NCBI RefSeq assembly: GCF_033568475.1
Contig: NC_133123.1
Location: 6,138,001-6,202,000 of the forward strand
Length of the DNA: 64,000 nucleotides
Origin: Henckelia pumila
Lineage: Eukaryota; Streptophyta; Magnoliopsida; Lamiales; Gesneriaceae
Direction of reading: 5' to 3'
The notes beneath the pieces are model-generated. The model saw only the letters and a program-made list of their open reading frames with translations. It did no database searches and was not told the origin of the DNA. The translations under genes and the position numbers were made by a program. Numbering within the stretch: the stretch's first letter is position 1; each line of letters begins with the position of its first letter. Below are positions 20,795 through 32,795 of this stretch, piece by piece.

Positions 20795-23127
20795 TTATAA
20801 GAAGTTATCCTGTGCCACCGCAACATGGGCATGGCCTGCTGTATCTACACGGCCGAAAACCAAGGAATATTCCGGAAGGTCTCCAAGATCACCGAACAGA
20901 AGCTCGTCCTCTTCTCCGATGGGCATGAACGCCTCCATTTCAGGGTGGCCTGAACAGACAAGCGTGTTCCCGTCCATCATGGCGGACCCCATTTCGCACA
21001 GCCACCCGAGCTCACCGGCGAGCTCGGAGTAGTAGCCGTCGTCAGTGCTTTCTTCTGGAGGGAAGTTGGCCGTAGTAGTGGCGGTGGTGGTGGAGGAGGA
21101 GGGTGAAGTAGTGGACGTGGTGGCGGCAGAAGCGGCCTCGGTCTTTGGCCGAGAGTTGTGTCGGTGGTTTTTGGAGGAGGCGGCGGCGGCGGGGAGAGAG
21201 TGGTTGTGTTCGGAAGAGTAGGTGATGAGTATGGTGGTGGGATCGTGGCGGCTCCGCTCTACTTGTTTTCTGGCTGGGCAGCCTTTCGAGCTGCTACATC
21301 TATAATATCCCCTGCCATGCAATACCAATCTTCATTTTATTATTGTTGCTCAAAAATAACTAAATACAATATAATGTCTGTATTTGTTAGTTTTGATACC
21401 ATGAACACTCGTTCAAATAGAAATATTGTTACACTGACATTTTATACATTCAATAAATAAACGTCACTTCAGCAAGTATTCATTGTTCATGTAGATATCT
21501 ACTATCGTATCAAATTTTACATATATATATATATATATATATTCACTTAATTGTCATATCTATATGATAGGGTTCCTGATTAATCATTAGAATTCTCTTT
21601 ACGTTGTGCCTGAGAAATTCTATGCTGGCAGATCGGTCTACCAGATCCAATGGCCCCGGGCCATTATGCACATCACATCATGGTGATGTGCACAATGCCC
21701 GGGCCGTTGGATTGCCCTCCGGGCACTACCCCGGATTGCAGCTAAGAACTTCGTGTTGTGCTTGTCAAATTTTAAGTCAGCAGCTGATTCACACACATAA
21801 TTGGCGTACGGTGGCATCAAAATATATAATAATAATAATGCATATGAATTATTTCTGATTTTTATAATTTCAATTCAAAGCAAGGAAAAACTTTATTATG
21901 AGATGAATTAGGAGGTAAATAAATTAATTAATTCATAACAAAAAGACAGACGCTGTAAAGAGGAATATTTACAAAAGAACCACAAAATTTCACCAAGAAA
22001 CCATTAAAAATACCCTTTCCTTATAAATAATTGTATAGGTTAAAACTTCATCTATACGACTAATTTCTTTAGCTATATCATTATTTTGTTAAAATGAAAT
22101 CGAACACACAATAAATGAGTTACAATTTAAAACACAAACTTGAATTGATCTTTCATAGTGTTAAAAATCATAGGAGATGAATATGAATAAATAAATATGA
22201 TGTGAATATGATAATTAAAATGGCAAAATGAATATGAAAAAAAAAATCTAAACATGAAAATGTTACAAAACGTATATGTCGTTCGAGTCCCAATTAATGA
22301 ATGCTCCCATCATTCAAACTTTTTCATGTGTTCTCTCTTTCACAAAAGAGACACAAAAGGGGAGTGGCCACTAACTAAATACACAAATCCCAGTATTGCA
22401 CATGCACCAAATAGTCTAATCGAACATGAGTAAAACAAGTCCATTTTTAAATTTATAAAATAAAAAATAAAATAAAATATTTATTTATTTAAATTTCAAA
22501 ATATTTATTACATTGATATGAATTTTAGACAAGGTTATAATTATGTACGCATTCAACCACTATATCCATAAGTCATTGAATCATTCAATGAAAGAGATAT
22601 TAGCGCACAGCCGCCTCTAATTATATAATCTCTAATAATACTAATTAATTAATAATAACAATAACAATAGCAATCAAAACCAGCCACCTACTTCCCGCCG
22701 GCAACCACGAGTTGATTGAATAAAATCTTTAATTCGATAAAATTAATTGATTAAATTACCTGGGGTAAGGTGACCCTTTGATGGGCTTCTGCCCGTATTT
22801 TCTCCACGACCAAGAATCCGGCGGCGGGTACACCTCTCCTCTGCTCCGGTTACCGTCGCCGCCGCCGGAAATCGGCACTGTCACCACTCTCTTCCGTGCG
22901 CCCCTTCCACTGCCCATTCGAAATTCGGAGCAGAAAATTAATTAACCCCAGAAATGCACTGTAATTAAGAAATAATTACTACTTTATGCTAGCTATATAT
23001 ATATATCAAACCTTCTTCTTGGAGGAGGGATGTAAGCTTCTTCTTCTTCTTCTTCATCATCACCTGTGTTTTCTGGAGTTTTAGTACCGAACTCCTCTTC
23101 AGACTCGTGATCGTAGCATTCTTCCAT
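20795..23127 (-). CDS. WRKY65-like: WRKY transcription factor, group IIe (WRKY65/WRKY69-like), three exons
   Basis: Model on the minus strand: exons 23127-23012, 22909-22760 and 21311-20795, phases consistent, 260 residues. Exon 1 gives an acidic start ([14 protein letters not shown], then an E run). Exon 2 gives RKRVVTVPI and the [16 protein letters not shown] half of the domain. Exon 3 gives [20 protein letters not shown] and EHNHSLP, so the CX5CX23HXH zinc finger is complete. The intron splits the Arg codon before GYYRC, the conserved R-type WRKY intron position. The acidic C-terminal motif [20 protein letters not shown] and the [12 protein letters not shown] lead-in are those of WRKY65/69. 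It binds W-boxes (TTGACC/T) in the nucleus. The second intron is 1448 bp and carries a hairpin repeat. A TATA-like TATATATA run lies about 100 bp upstream of the ATG. Confidence 0.93.
21645..21712. repeat. GC-rich imperfect hairpin in WRKY intron 2
   Basis: An inverted repeat with arms of about 31 bases around a short ATCATG centre: ATCCAATGGCCCCGGGCC and the inner ATGCACATCAC pair with GTGATGTGCAC and GGGCCGTTGGAT. A second small palindrome (GCCCTCCGGGC) follows at once. It looks like a short foldback element; its GC content stands out in an AT-rich intron. Confidence 0.75.
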
Positions 23128-25340
23128 TTATAATGTACCAGTAAAGATGAAAATTATATATCCTATGCAGGAACTAGAAAGAGAGACAAAACCTTTTAGC
23201 TGTGTGCATGTGTTTATGTATAATAATATATATATTGCCTGAGATGGGGTGGTGGGGATGGGGGATACGGCGGTTGTGGGGGTGGCGGAGGGGCTGGAGG
23301 AGGTGGTGATCGGTGTTGGGTTTTATATATTAAGATGGAGGAGTGGTCACATTGACAGATTGGCGATGAGAGTAATTTATTATGGACGTGAAACCCAATT
23401 CATTTTTAAAAAAAAAAAAAAGAAAGAAACTTGAATAATTCCCATTGGAGTACTATTATTTTTCTGGATATTTTTGGGGGCCCATTTCTAACGCAATTAT
23501 TAGAGTTTATTATATGTGTTTTATACTTTATATCTGTTGTGTATACGTACCAATACGTTTAGATAGTTGTAAAAAATCATTTTTAGCCCTTCAATTTTCA
23601 CAAATTTATATTTTATTACTATTTAGGTAAGTTCTTAGAGCTTCAATATTTACATATTTATTATTTTGTTGTTTGTTATATATTTTTTAAAAAGGTATGT
23701 TAATTACTATATAATGCACTATTGTGGAAAAAGGCTGGTGAAAATGGGCCTTTTCACCCAATAACTTTTATTAGATGAATCATGTTGATACCAAGGTATC
23801 ATAATATCGGGAGAATTTATGCTAGCACATGGACAATGCTCATATGCTAGATTCAACGATTGTTTTTTTTTTTTTGCATTTCAGATATTCACATGAACAT
23901 TTGAAGTGCAAAAAAAAAAAATTGGCTGTTGGATCCCCACATGGACAGTGCTTATGTGATAGCATAGACTATTCTCATACTATCATGTACGAGATATATG
24001 AGATATTGAATTCGATGTCTCGTTGTAATAATCTTCTTTTTCGACTTAAAAAAAAAGTTATAATTCGCACACAAAAGTAAAACACAACAAAATTGATGGT
24101 ATAGTTCACACGATTTATTTATTGACATTTGGGGGAAAACATTAAATTCGAGAGAGGGAAAAAAAATTTATGATGTCAACCGCATTATGTCATTTAGTAA
24201 AAATTTTAAAAATATATAATTGAACATAAATTAATCGCACGTAACCCACTATCACAAGCATGAATACAGTCACCTCAATTATGAAGCTGATCAATGGCTA
24301 TGGCCTGCATTATTAAAAAACCCCAATTTCCGAGTGATTCGTTGTGAAACCTTATCCAATTGGACGAGACCGGGTTTTCGGTCTTTTTATATAAGTATTA
24401 GTATGTGCGTATTTACATGTGGATTTAGCAACAATATAACTTCTACTAAATGCTCGTCATGATTCGGGTCGTTTGATTTCTCTTTATCAATATTTTTGCA
24501 AAAAATATGTTTTACATGGTTTATCTGATGTGATTTAATTGACTAGTATGATTTGAAAGTTACTATGTCATCCGTAACATTTATCTAGCACCGCAAGATT
24601 GAGCGGTTTTGAGGTTTTATTGTCATGAAAAATAAATAAATTCGACCAAATTCATAGTATTAGAAATATTTTACTTTTTTTTAAATGTACAATTTTGTTT
24701 ACTTCTCACATGAAGCAAGTATATGATCCAAGTGATTGAATTTAAACTTCTGTTATATACATTGTTAAACGTTATCTTTGAAATTATAAAATTATCTTAA
24801 ATCAATTATTAAGAATATCTTACCATTAGGATAATGTTGTAACTTCAAAATTATCGTGTAAAATCGAATGCATACTTATAACATTTTTCGGACATAACTT
24901 GTATTCAACCAAATATATCAGGATAACATTTAAAATCTGCGCGCCTATTTAAGCATAGCTAGTCCCGTCACTCTTGCCAAATCCTAATTCCAATATTTGA
25001 TTACAGTTATTAGGTGCAAGTCAAATACGTTTCGGGTCATAAAAGAATTAGGTGTTTAATTACAAACACATCTGATAAGTGATATCTATTAATCCCATTT
25101 AATTGAATGGATACAAAAAACGGTTGTGCTCCATTAATCTCGAGACGAGTGATCAAATTCATATATTATAATATGATATTTATATATCATTCCGTGTGAG
25201 TATATTATTCTTATAATTTAGTTTATCATTATATTTCACGAGTCAAAAAATATCTAAAACATGCACATGAAACAATCAATATAAAAATAAAATTTCCGGT
25301 GTCACGATAATTGAAAGTAAGTAGAAATTACAGTGATTAC
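23128..25340. other. Intergenic region upstream of WRKY gene
   Basis: The first 250 bp likely include the WRKY promoter with a G-rich GGTGGGGATGGGGG stretch. One MITE-like inverted repeat is listed separately. The rest is AT-rich and without recognisable genes. Confidence 0.5.
23811..23976. mobile_element. MITE-like inverted repeat, about 166 bp
   Basis: The left arm GAGAATTTATGCTAGCACAT and the right arm ATGTGATAGCATAGACTATTCTC pair over most of their length, including internal T-run and A-run tracts and GGACAATGCT / GGACAGTGCT. Non-coding, with no clear target duplication, so the superfamily is open. Confidence 0.6.
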
Positions 25341-25345
25341 ACATA

Positions 25346-26216
25346 TGATGCCCCCATAAATAATTGGGTCTGGTCCGACCCGAACCCGACAACCCATAAT
25401 CAGGAAACGTGAGTCAAAAATCACCTACTATTGTTATGATACAGGATTTAAGACAATACAAAGCTCATTCGATAATGCCTCATGTACCAATTCAAGTTAG
25501 ATAGACCTATTCAAGACAAAGTGAAGAGCCCTTGACTCAAACCCTAGCTGTTGAACTCACTAGGCCGAGCCCTATCTAGGCATGGTAAAATCCCGACCCA
25601 AGCCCAATAATCCATATTTTTAGAAATATAATTTGAGGTCCATCTAGTCTTATTTTATGAGAAGCCCAGCCTGAGATGACCCTGTTAGGGAATGAGCTCA
25701 TGATCATAAATTCATGGGCTTGAGCCCTAACTGGTATAGTTGAAACTCGACCCGGGCGCAGGAAGAGCCTAATATCTAGAATCTTTCAGTACTCTCGGAC
25801 ACATGAAGATCTGCAATAGATAAGGACAATATCTTATGAATCCAAGATTTGATGATTTTAGACTCATCAATTAGAGTCCTACTCTAACACATGTTCTACC
25901 TTGACAAGGTAACCTACCCCTCTAAGCCCCCTATAAATACAAGTATGGTTCATGGTTTATTCATTCATCTCTTCTATTCACTTTTTGTTCACACACTCAC
26001 GCACGCATATTCTCTTGTTCTTACTTTTAGTCAAGCTCTTTCACTTTCGTGTATTGACTTAGGCATCGGAGGGGTCACGCCAAAAACACCTTCGGCGCCC
26101 CCTAACTTGGCTTCTGTCTGTGCAGAAATCCATCGTGCCCGACCCGACCCGATTTATTGAAGATTTGGAGATCCACTCTACCAGACCGAACTCGGAGGAA
26201 AAAATCGACATCATCA
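25346..26216 (+). mobile_element. Solo LTR with perfect 5-bp target duplication (ACATA)
   Basis: An 871-bp unit begins TGATGCCCCCATAAATAATT and ends GACATCATCA. ACATA flanks it on both sides (25341-25345 and 26217-26221). A TATA box (CTATAAATAC near 25931) and the downstream block TTGACTTAGGCATCGGAGGG with CGGCGCCCCCTAAC are typical of plant Ty3/Gypsy LTR promoters and R regions. The second LTR and internal part are absent. Confidence 0.85.
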
Positions 26217-26221
26217 ACATA

Positions 26222-27900
26222 CATTTGTACATGTAGGGACGGATCCAGGAATTAAAACTAGCGTGGACTTAATCTTAATTTAATATATTATATATTATTT
26301 TAAGAAAACATAATATATTTTATTTATAATATATTTTGAAACTCATTTGAAATTTTCATAAATTTAGAGTAATACAACAATAAATAAGACTCAAAATTTT
26401 TCATTTTTTTCAACCACTACAATTTATTTTAATGCAACAACAAATAATTTTATTATTCAAGTAATATATTTTTCTCTCAAATCATAAAAAATATCATTTT
26501 TTAATACATTCATATCACACAACTATTATAATTTTAAAAATTAATCTGAAACAAAAAAATATTTCATTTGTATCTGTATTTAAAACTTGATAAGCCGAAG
26601 CCATAAGCTGAATTTTATAGAAAAATTTTAAACAATAAGCATACAAAATTTAAAATTTACTACACTATTAATTATTTTTGAAATTAATTATAAATATATA
26701 TATATATAACCCAAAAAAAAAAAGTTGTGCTCGTCCATGTGTACATGAATAACAATACTCACACATAATGCATAATGTTTATACGTACACGCCAACACTG
26801 ACCAATGAAATTTGGGATTGAGAAATCGTAATTAATTAGAGATAAATAATTATTAGTTAATTGCATATTAGTTGGTTTCTTAATCAACAATTTTTGTTTA
26901 GGCAATGGTTAGAAGAGACCGCGTCTCGCTCCGGAGGATGCTCTTAGAGTTGACTCATCAATTTTGACTTTTATATTAAATGCATGAGCATATATAATTA
27001 ATTGTCAAGTGGATGAACGTAGGTTGCTACCTACATAAAACTATATGTTGTATAACTTACTAGTAATAGAATTGTAAATTCTATTAATTAAACAAGTCTT
27101 AATTAAATATTATTATTTAATTTTTTTTCTAGTGAACCTATGTTTCAATAATATACATTTATACTACTAAGAAACCATGCGTGTTTTATTTAAACCAAGA
27201 AATTAAGTATGAATTAGCAAGTACTAACAATTTTTTTTTTTGAGTAAGTACATCAAGAAATTCGAGACAGAAAAGAAAATACTTTTGGAATTTTAAAATT
27301 AAAAAAAATCGAATTCAAAATATATGAAACAAAACTTTTTTAAAAAAAAAAAAAAAAAAAACTAACAAGGTTATGAAAATGTTAATAACTCGACTCCGAG
27401 TCTCAGTGTCTCACCTGCCCCAATCATTTTTAAAAAAAAATAAAATAAGAACAAAACAAAACAAAACAAAACAGCCCCAGCACATTAATTACCAAAGTCC
27501 ATATTGGTGAGGCTGATTCGATTTCTTGAGTCCTGTATGTTGCCCGCTTACCAATTATATATTTTCTATTGTCTGTGGCCCAAATAGTTGGGCCATGGTA
27601 TTGGCCCAATACGTCTAAACAAATCGTATTACATTGTATCGGTCGTTGTTCTCTGGAGGAAGCTGAATTGTGGACGGTCCGGCAATAATAAGAAACTAGT
27701 ACTCGAATGCATGCGTGCTTTTATTATTTATTTTTTAATTAAAAATATAATAGTTAGATTAAAAATGATATTTTCGTAAATAAATATTCATGAAATAAAA
27801 AAAAACAATATAAAAGCAAAAATGAAGATGATGTCATTCCAAGAGATCGCTGCTCTTACTTAAAATATAGTATAGATAGATAGCATGGAATACAGGTTTA
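26222..27900. other. AT-rich gene-free spacer
   Basis: Begins with a GGGACGGATCCAGGAATT motif that resembles the edge of a common diverged plant repeat. It later holds A-runs and a short (AAAAC)n near 27450. No gene is seen. Confidence 0.45.
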
Positions 27901-27906
27901 AAGAGG

Positions 27907-28122
27907 ATTCTTCTAGAAGTGGATTCGGATTTAGTGGTAAAATGGTTCAATAGACAAGAAATGTCATCATCTCATCTCATTTGCAGCTGCAAATCCCTCA
28001 TGGCTAGAGAGTGGGAAGTTGGCATCAAGAAGATACATAGAGAGCAAAATCGGGTTCTAGATTATACAGCGTCTAGAGCTTTAAAGATGTTAGGGACTGA
28101 AAATTATAACGACACCCTCTAA
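27907..28122 (+). pseudogene. LINE-type RNase H (RVT_3) fragment
   Basis: Text LLEVDSDLVVKWFNRQEMSS, then LMAREWEVGIKKIHREQNRV and LDYTASRAL fits the second half of the RNase H-like domain found at the end of plant LINEs and in related host genes: a V(D/E)xDS strand, a Cys/Ser-rich helix and a conserved H-REQN-V-D-A end. Only about 70 residues remain, without an upstream RT, so it is a relic. Host RNase H-like gene debris is the alternative. Confidence 0.6.
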
Positions 28123-28248
28123 AGAGGCACGAGAGATAATCGAAGAAAACAATATTGGTATTAGAAGAACTACAAGGATTCATGCTGTGACTTGTGGGTA
28201 AATAAATGATAATTTAGACTATATGACGTGTTGGGAACACAGACGACG

Positions 28249-28416
28249 CGCTTGAGCGATAATTTTTTACAGCTCGATCGCTCAACTTTAGGAAATTTTT
28301 CGTCCCGCATGTGGGGAGCTGCGCTCGAGCGATAATATTTTATAGCTCGAGCGTACCCTTTTTTGTCTCGTAGATGAGGGCTGTGCTCGAGCGGTAAAAT
28401 CTTACAGCTCGAGCGC
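28249..28416. repeat. Three-unit array of GCTCGAGC hairpins
   Basis: Three palindromic modules lie at about 28249-28284, 28321-28353 and 28383-28416, each of the form CTCGAGCGATAA...TTATAGCTCGAG, spaced 60-75 bp apart with related linkers (TCGTCCCGCATGTGGGG / TCTCGTAGATGAGGG). The middle unit is the most symmetrical. Probably debris of a larger retroelement. Confidence 0.75.
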
Positions 28417-28954
28417 AATAAAATAATATTAAATATTATTTTAAACTAAATTTTATTCAAAAAAAATAATCGGATCATAAGACCACATCCCACCGCACCA
28501 CACCGCGCCGAGCAACATCTGATGACGTAAGGACTCAATCCTATAATCCAAAGTTAAATTATATAAAATGAAAATTACATTGGAGTTGTTTACAAGTTTT
28601 TTCCTCTTTTCTCTCCAATGTCATTATACAATAGATTTAATGCGTTTACATTAGGTGCTATTATTTTACGGTGAAAAGAGAATCAAATTGACAAATTTTG
28701 GACAGATGAGTTTAATACACGAAATTGGTATAAAGGGGCATTATACAGGAAAAAGAACGACACCGAAAAAGATGTAAAAGACTAATATTCTAGGAAACAC
28801 ATTCAAAATTAATTTTGGTTGCTCTCGTTTACAAGCATATATAGGAATATCTACTTTTAGAGACCTGGCGGTTGGCACATTAATGGCATCGCAATTCGCA
28901 TGGGCCGACGACACGACGAGTGGATGTATTCGTTCACCATAAAAATTAGTGTGA

Positions 28955-29095
28955 GATCGTTTCATGAAACACATTTTTTACAAGATTTGATTTATGAAAA
29001 AAAATTATTTTTTATACAAAAAATATTATTCTTTATTGTATATAAACTGAGTTGATCGATCTCACAAATATAAATTCATGAAACTGTCTGATAAA
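28955..29095. repeat. Degenerate copy of a GTGAGAC-type dispersed repeat
   Basis: GTGAGATCGTTTCATGAAAC at the start, a TTTTTATACAAAAAATATTATT core and GTTGATCGATCTCACAAATA at the end match the layout of other copies in this window (42340-42475, 42885-43000, 43250-43395). Confidence 0.55.
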
Positions 29096-29224
29096 AAATC
29101 TATCTTTCTCCTCATAAGCAAGATAAGTTCATGTGATAGTATGCATTTATCATTTGTCAAAAAAAAAAAAATTTTAAAAAATTAACGTCATATTTTTTGT
29201 CATAAGAATTAAGATGGACCTTTA

Positions 29225-29605
29225 TACTACGTTTGGAATGAAGGATTTTCACGGGATTTGGTGAGATTTGAAATTACAAATATTATTTTAGTATTGGGTA
29301 AAATGAGATTTCAAAACAGGATTAATATTTGATCGGATTTCGCGAGATTTAATAGGAATAGAGTTTTAAACATTATATTTTTTTTAAAAAAATTATATTT
29401 ATATAACTTACTCATAGATTCAAGTCTTCTTTGCAAATTTTATAAAATACTATTTATCTAAAAATTTATATTATCAATCACACTATTATATTTTAAATTC
29501 TTACCAAACACCAAAATGAAATTTCAATTTCATGGATTTCATGAAATCCAAATCCAATTCCAATTTCAATTCCTATTTTTTTTATCAATCCAAAGAAGTG
29601 TTAGG
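29225..29605. mobile_element. Possible MITE with diverged inverted ends
   Basis: ACGTTTGGAATGAAGGATTT at the left and AAATCCAATTCCAATTTCAATTCC with ATCAATCCAAAG at the right are roughly inverted. The ends resemble the TTTGGA-type termini of common plant MITEs. Arms are diverged and no duplication was confirmed. Confidence 0.4.
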
Positions 29606-30120
29606 ATCCATGGATCGAATAAATCATAGAGGAGGTGGTTCCGTTCTTAATAAAATATAAATGTGGCCTAAGTACTAACACGTGAATTCGTGCCCATTTA
29701 ATCAAATCACATATTAATTTGTGACTTGAAATTGGTCCATGCCTCGTTTTTCTTTCTACCCCTTATTAAATGTAAATTAATACCGGGTACGGGCACTGAT
29801 GATCATTTTGTCAATGCTTTTGTATTGAATAAATATTTAATCAATACTAATGCCTTCACGCAATGCGTACTTAACAATTATTTAAATAATTTTTGTTGTT
29901 TCCAAATTATTTTTTTAATTTTTTTAATTAAAATTAATATAAGCATCTAAAATTTAAAAACACATGGAAAATAGATTAGTATTGTATAAAAATATAGATA
30001 AAAATAGATTTATATTAATCAAATTATATAAACAAAATATAATTATAACATTAAATAAAATTTTACCAATTTAATTCTACAGTGGGATACCTATATTGTG
30101 ATTTGTGTGTATAACGTAAT

Positions 30121-30483
30121 AGAGTTCTGATCCTACGCACCCTAGAGTGCGTGGGGTTTCAGATGCATCCGTGTCAAAAACAACTCCGATTGTCTTGAAA
30201 TTTTCACGGTGAGATCGTTTCGAAAATTCGAATCTATCGATATATCATATGATAAAAATTTCAATCTCAGTGTTCGAAAATAGAAAGATGACCGTAAATT
30301 GTATATTTCACCTAATTTCCTGTCATCTTCATATTTACGAACATTGGTGTTGAACTTTTTATCATATGATATATCGTTGGATTCGCATTTTCGAGACGAT
30401 CCTACCGTGAAGATTTCAAGACAATCGGAGTTGTTTTGGGCACAGGTGCACGTGGAACCCTAAGGTGCATGAGACCAAATCTC
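30121..30483. mobile_element. 363-bp hairpin MITE, Mutator-like, 9-bp target duplication
   Basis: Nearly the whole unit is an inverted repeat: ACAACTCCGATTGTCTTGAA pairs with TTCAAGACAATCGGAGTTGT, and CGATATATCATATGATA pairs with TATCATATGATATATCG. TAACGTAAT stands on both sides (30112-30120 and 30484-30492), the 9-bp size of Mutator-like elements. A sibling lies at 59064-59425. No coding capacity. Confidence 0.85.
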
Positions 30484-30488
30484 TAACG

Positions 30489-30490
<2 letters not shown>

Positions 30491-30533
<43 letters not shown>
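30491..30533. repeat. (TA)n microsatellite next to the hairpin MITE
   Basis: About 21 TA dinucleotides directly abut the MITE's right target duplication. Confidence 0.95.
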
Positions 30534-30535
<2 letters not shown>

Positions 30536-32795
30536 ATGATAAAGTTATATTTAAATATAACTATATATATATACCACAAAATTATACGGGTTGTGTGGAA
30601 CAATTCTCTGAAAAAATAGTCATATTTTTAGGAGCACTTTTCATTTTTTTTAAAATGAATGAAATAAATAATAAATAAGGGTTATAATTATAATTTTGGG
30701 ATACAAATACCAAGATAATTACTTTACATTATTCTCTCCCTTTATGATATGTAAAATAAATAAAATATATATTATTCTATGTCATATAATAATGCATGAA
30801 TCCCTTATATAACTATGTTGATCAATTTAATGAATAGACAAAAATGTTTTTTTTTTCATTTTTAATAAATTTATTAATTACTAATTATAAATATCATATT
30901 TTAAAATAAAAAAATATCATATTTTAACTTTATTTTTAAATTAAAAATTATAAAAATGCTAGTAATTTATTTTTATATATAAAATAAATTATTTATGTGC
31001 GCGCTAATTTTGTTTCAAGTTGGCAAAAAAAAAAATTTGTAGGCTCTCCACGCTAATACAACAACAGTGAGTAGAGAGCCCCAACAGTGAATTTGCTCTT
31101 CTTTAAGAAAATCCTCGTCTTCTTGATAAAGATATGCTTATAAAATATTATAAAAAATATAAAACATGTCATTAGAAAAAAGTATACATTTTCATTTTCG
31201 GATTATTGGGTTATTTCAAAATTTTTAAACAAGCTTATTGTCAGAGATGAACTCAAAAAATTCAATTAAAGATGACGAAAATAATTTTTTATCAAAAGAG
31301 AAGGGATGCAATGAGTAAATAAATAAATAAAATTGTTATTAAAAATTTGAAGAATAACATAATATAAACGAGACAAAATTGAACGAGACGGATGCAACCA
31401 CCGATTTTCCGTCGATTTCATCTCTGTTTATTGTAATCGCATAAGAGGCGTGTAGTTTTGATAGAATCCACGGGTTGAACCGGTGGTTGAAACATTAAAA
31501 TCTCGCATCAAACCGGATTTTCATGATTTGATTTGAGCAAATATAATGTTTATTTTGAAAATTTGAAAACTTCAGTTACAATAATTCAAATAAAATAAAT
31601 ATTTGTGGGATATTAAGCAGGTGATTAAAACGAAAGAAGGTTGATAGAGAGAGAGTAGGACAAAAATGTGGGCCATTTTTTGGTGAGAATGAATGGCGCA
31701 ATAATGAAACGCGTGGATCTGACGGAAAATGTGAGCTCAATGATTCGTCAACTTTAAGCATAAAAATTGGGCCACACTTTTCAATCTTCAATTATTGGTC
31801 ACAACTACAAGTATATTAGGTTTTTACTTTCGAAAAATAAAATAAAACAAGGGTTTAAGCTCGTTTTTTATATTTCATCCTTTTCAATTATATTGTTTAT
31901 ATTTTTTTTAGTTTGTCTCAAATATATAATCATATATCATATTTAGTAATATTTTTTTATATTTTTTTATTAATATACTCCTATTAACTACACCTTAAAA
32001 ATTTTGCAATCATTTTTTAATACATTGAATAGATATAAAATAAAAAATTTATATAAAATTTGATTTTCCAATATATTTTTTTTAATCTGTGTAAAAATTC
32101 AAAAAAGACAATATATATGTAACGAAGAGATTAATTATTTTAATCGATAACGTTGAATCAAGTGTGGACTCGGACAAATTCACACTCGAATCCACAACTT
32201 TCCGACAAAAATTATGCAAAACCCCTCGAGGAAAACGATGAGAATTTCAAATACATGATGCCGGCCGGATAAAACAATACAAACAAATCACCAACGCCAT
32301 GTTGCGTGTAAAAATAAATATTTGATTTTTAAAAAAAGATTTGAAATAACATTGATTTAATTAACAATGCGTCTACATGGAAAGCATGACTTCAAATTCT
32401 CTAATACAACATCAGTGTATTAAATGTTTCTAATTATAAAATTCAAAAATATTTTCTAAAATACCGAGATACACCCACGGGAGAAAGGAACTCCCCTCTC
32501 ACTAGAGAATTTATAATTTTATTAAAAAAACAAAACAAAAACGAAATAAAATGCTACACCAACAAGAATAATTAAATGTCCCTTTAATCTATGAACATAA
32601 TAATAATAATATCCCACTCAATCTTTCAATATCATTACAAATAATTACTAATATTTAAAATCAAATGGAGGGTCAAAAATGTAAAAAGCCTCTGCTGAGA
32701 TTTCATATATAAAATTATAGCCGGCTTTCGTCCAGCACTTGCTCTCATCACAGATCTACCAGCCAACATTTCAAATTCTTCTTCTTCGCCAAAGA
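30534..32795. other. AT-rich spacer and promoter region of DUF1685 gene
   Basis: No gene or clear transposon seen. A TATA-like TCATATATAAAATTA (about 32703) lies about 90 bp before the DUF1685 ATG and may be its promoter. Confidence 0.45.

Noticed and set aside
21158-21460. Gly-rich ORF opposite the WRKY gene
   Set aside because: Antisense shadow of WRKY exon 3 and intron sequence.
25891-26160. 89-codon ORF
   Set aside because: Lies in the promoter/R region of the solo LTR and has no known domain.
28249-28416. CRISPR-like look of the palindromic array
   Set aside because: Only three diverged units with similar linkers, in plant nuclear DNA; hairpin debris fits better.
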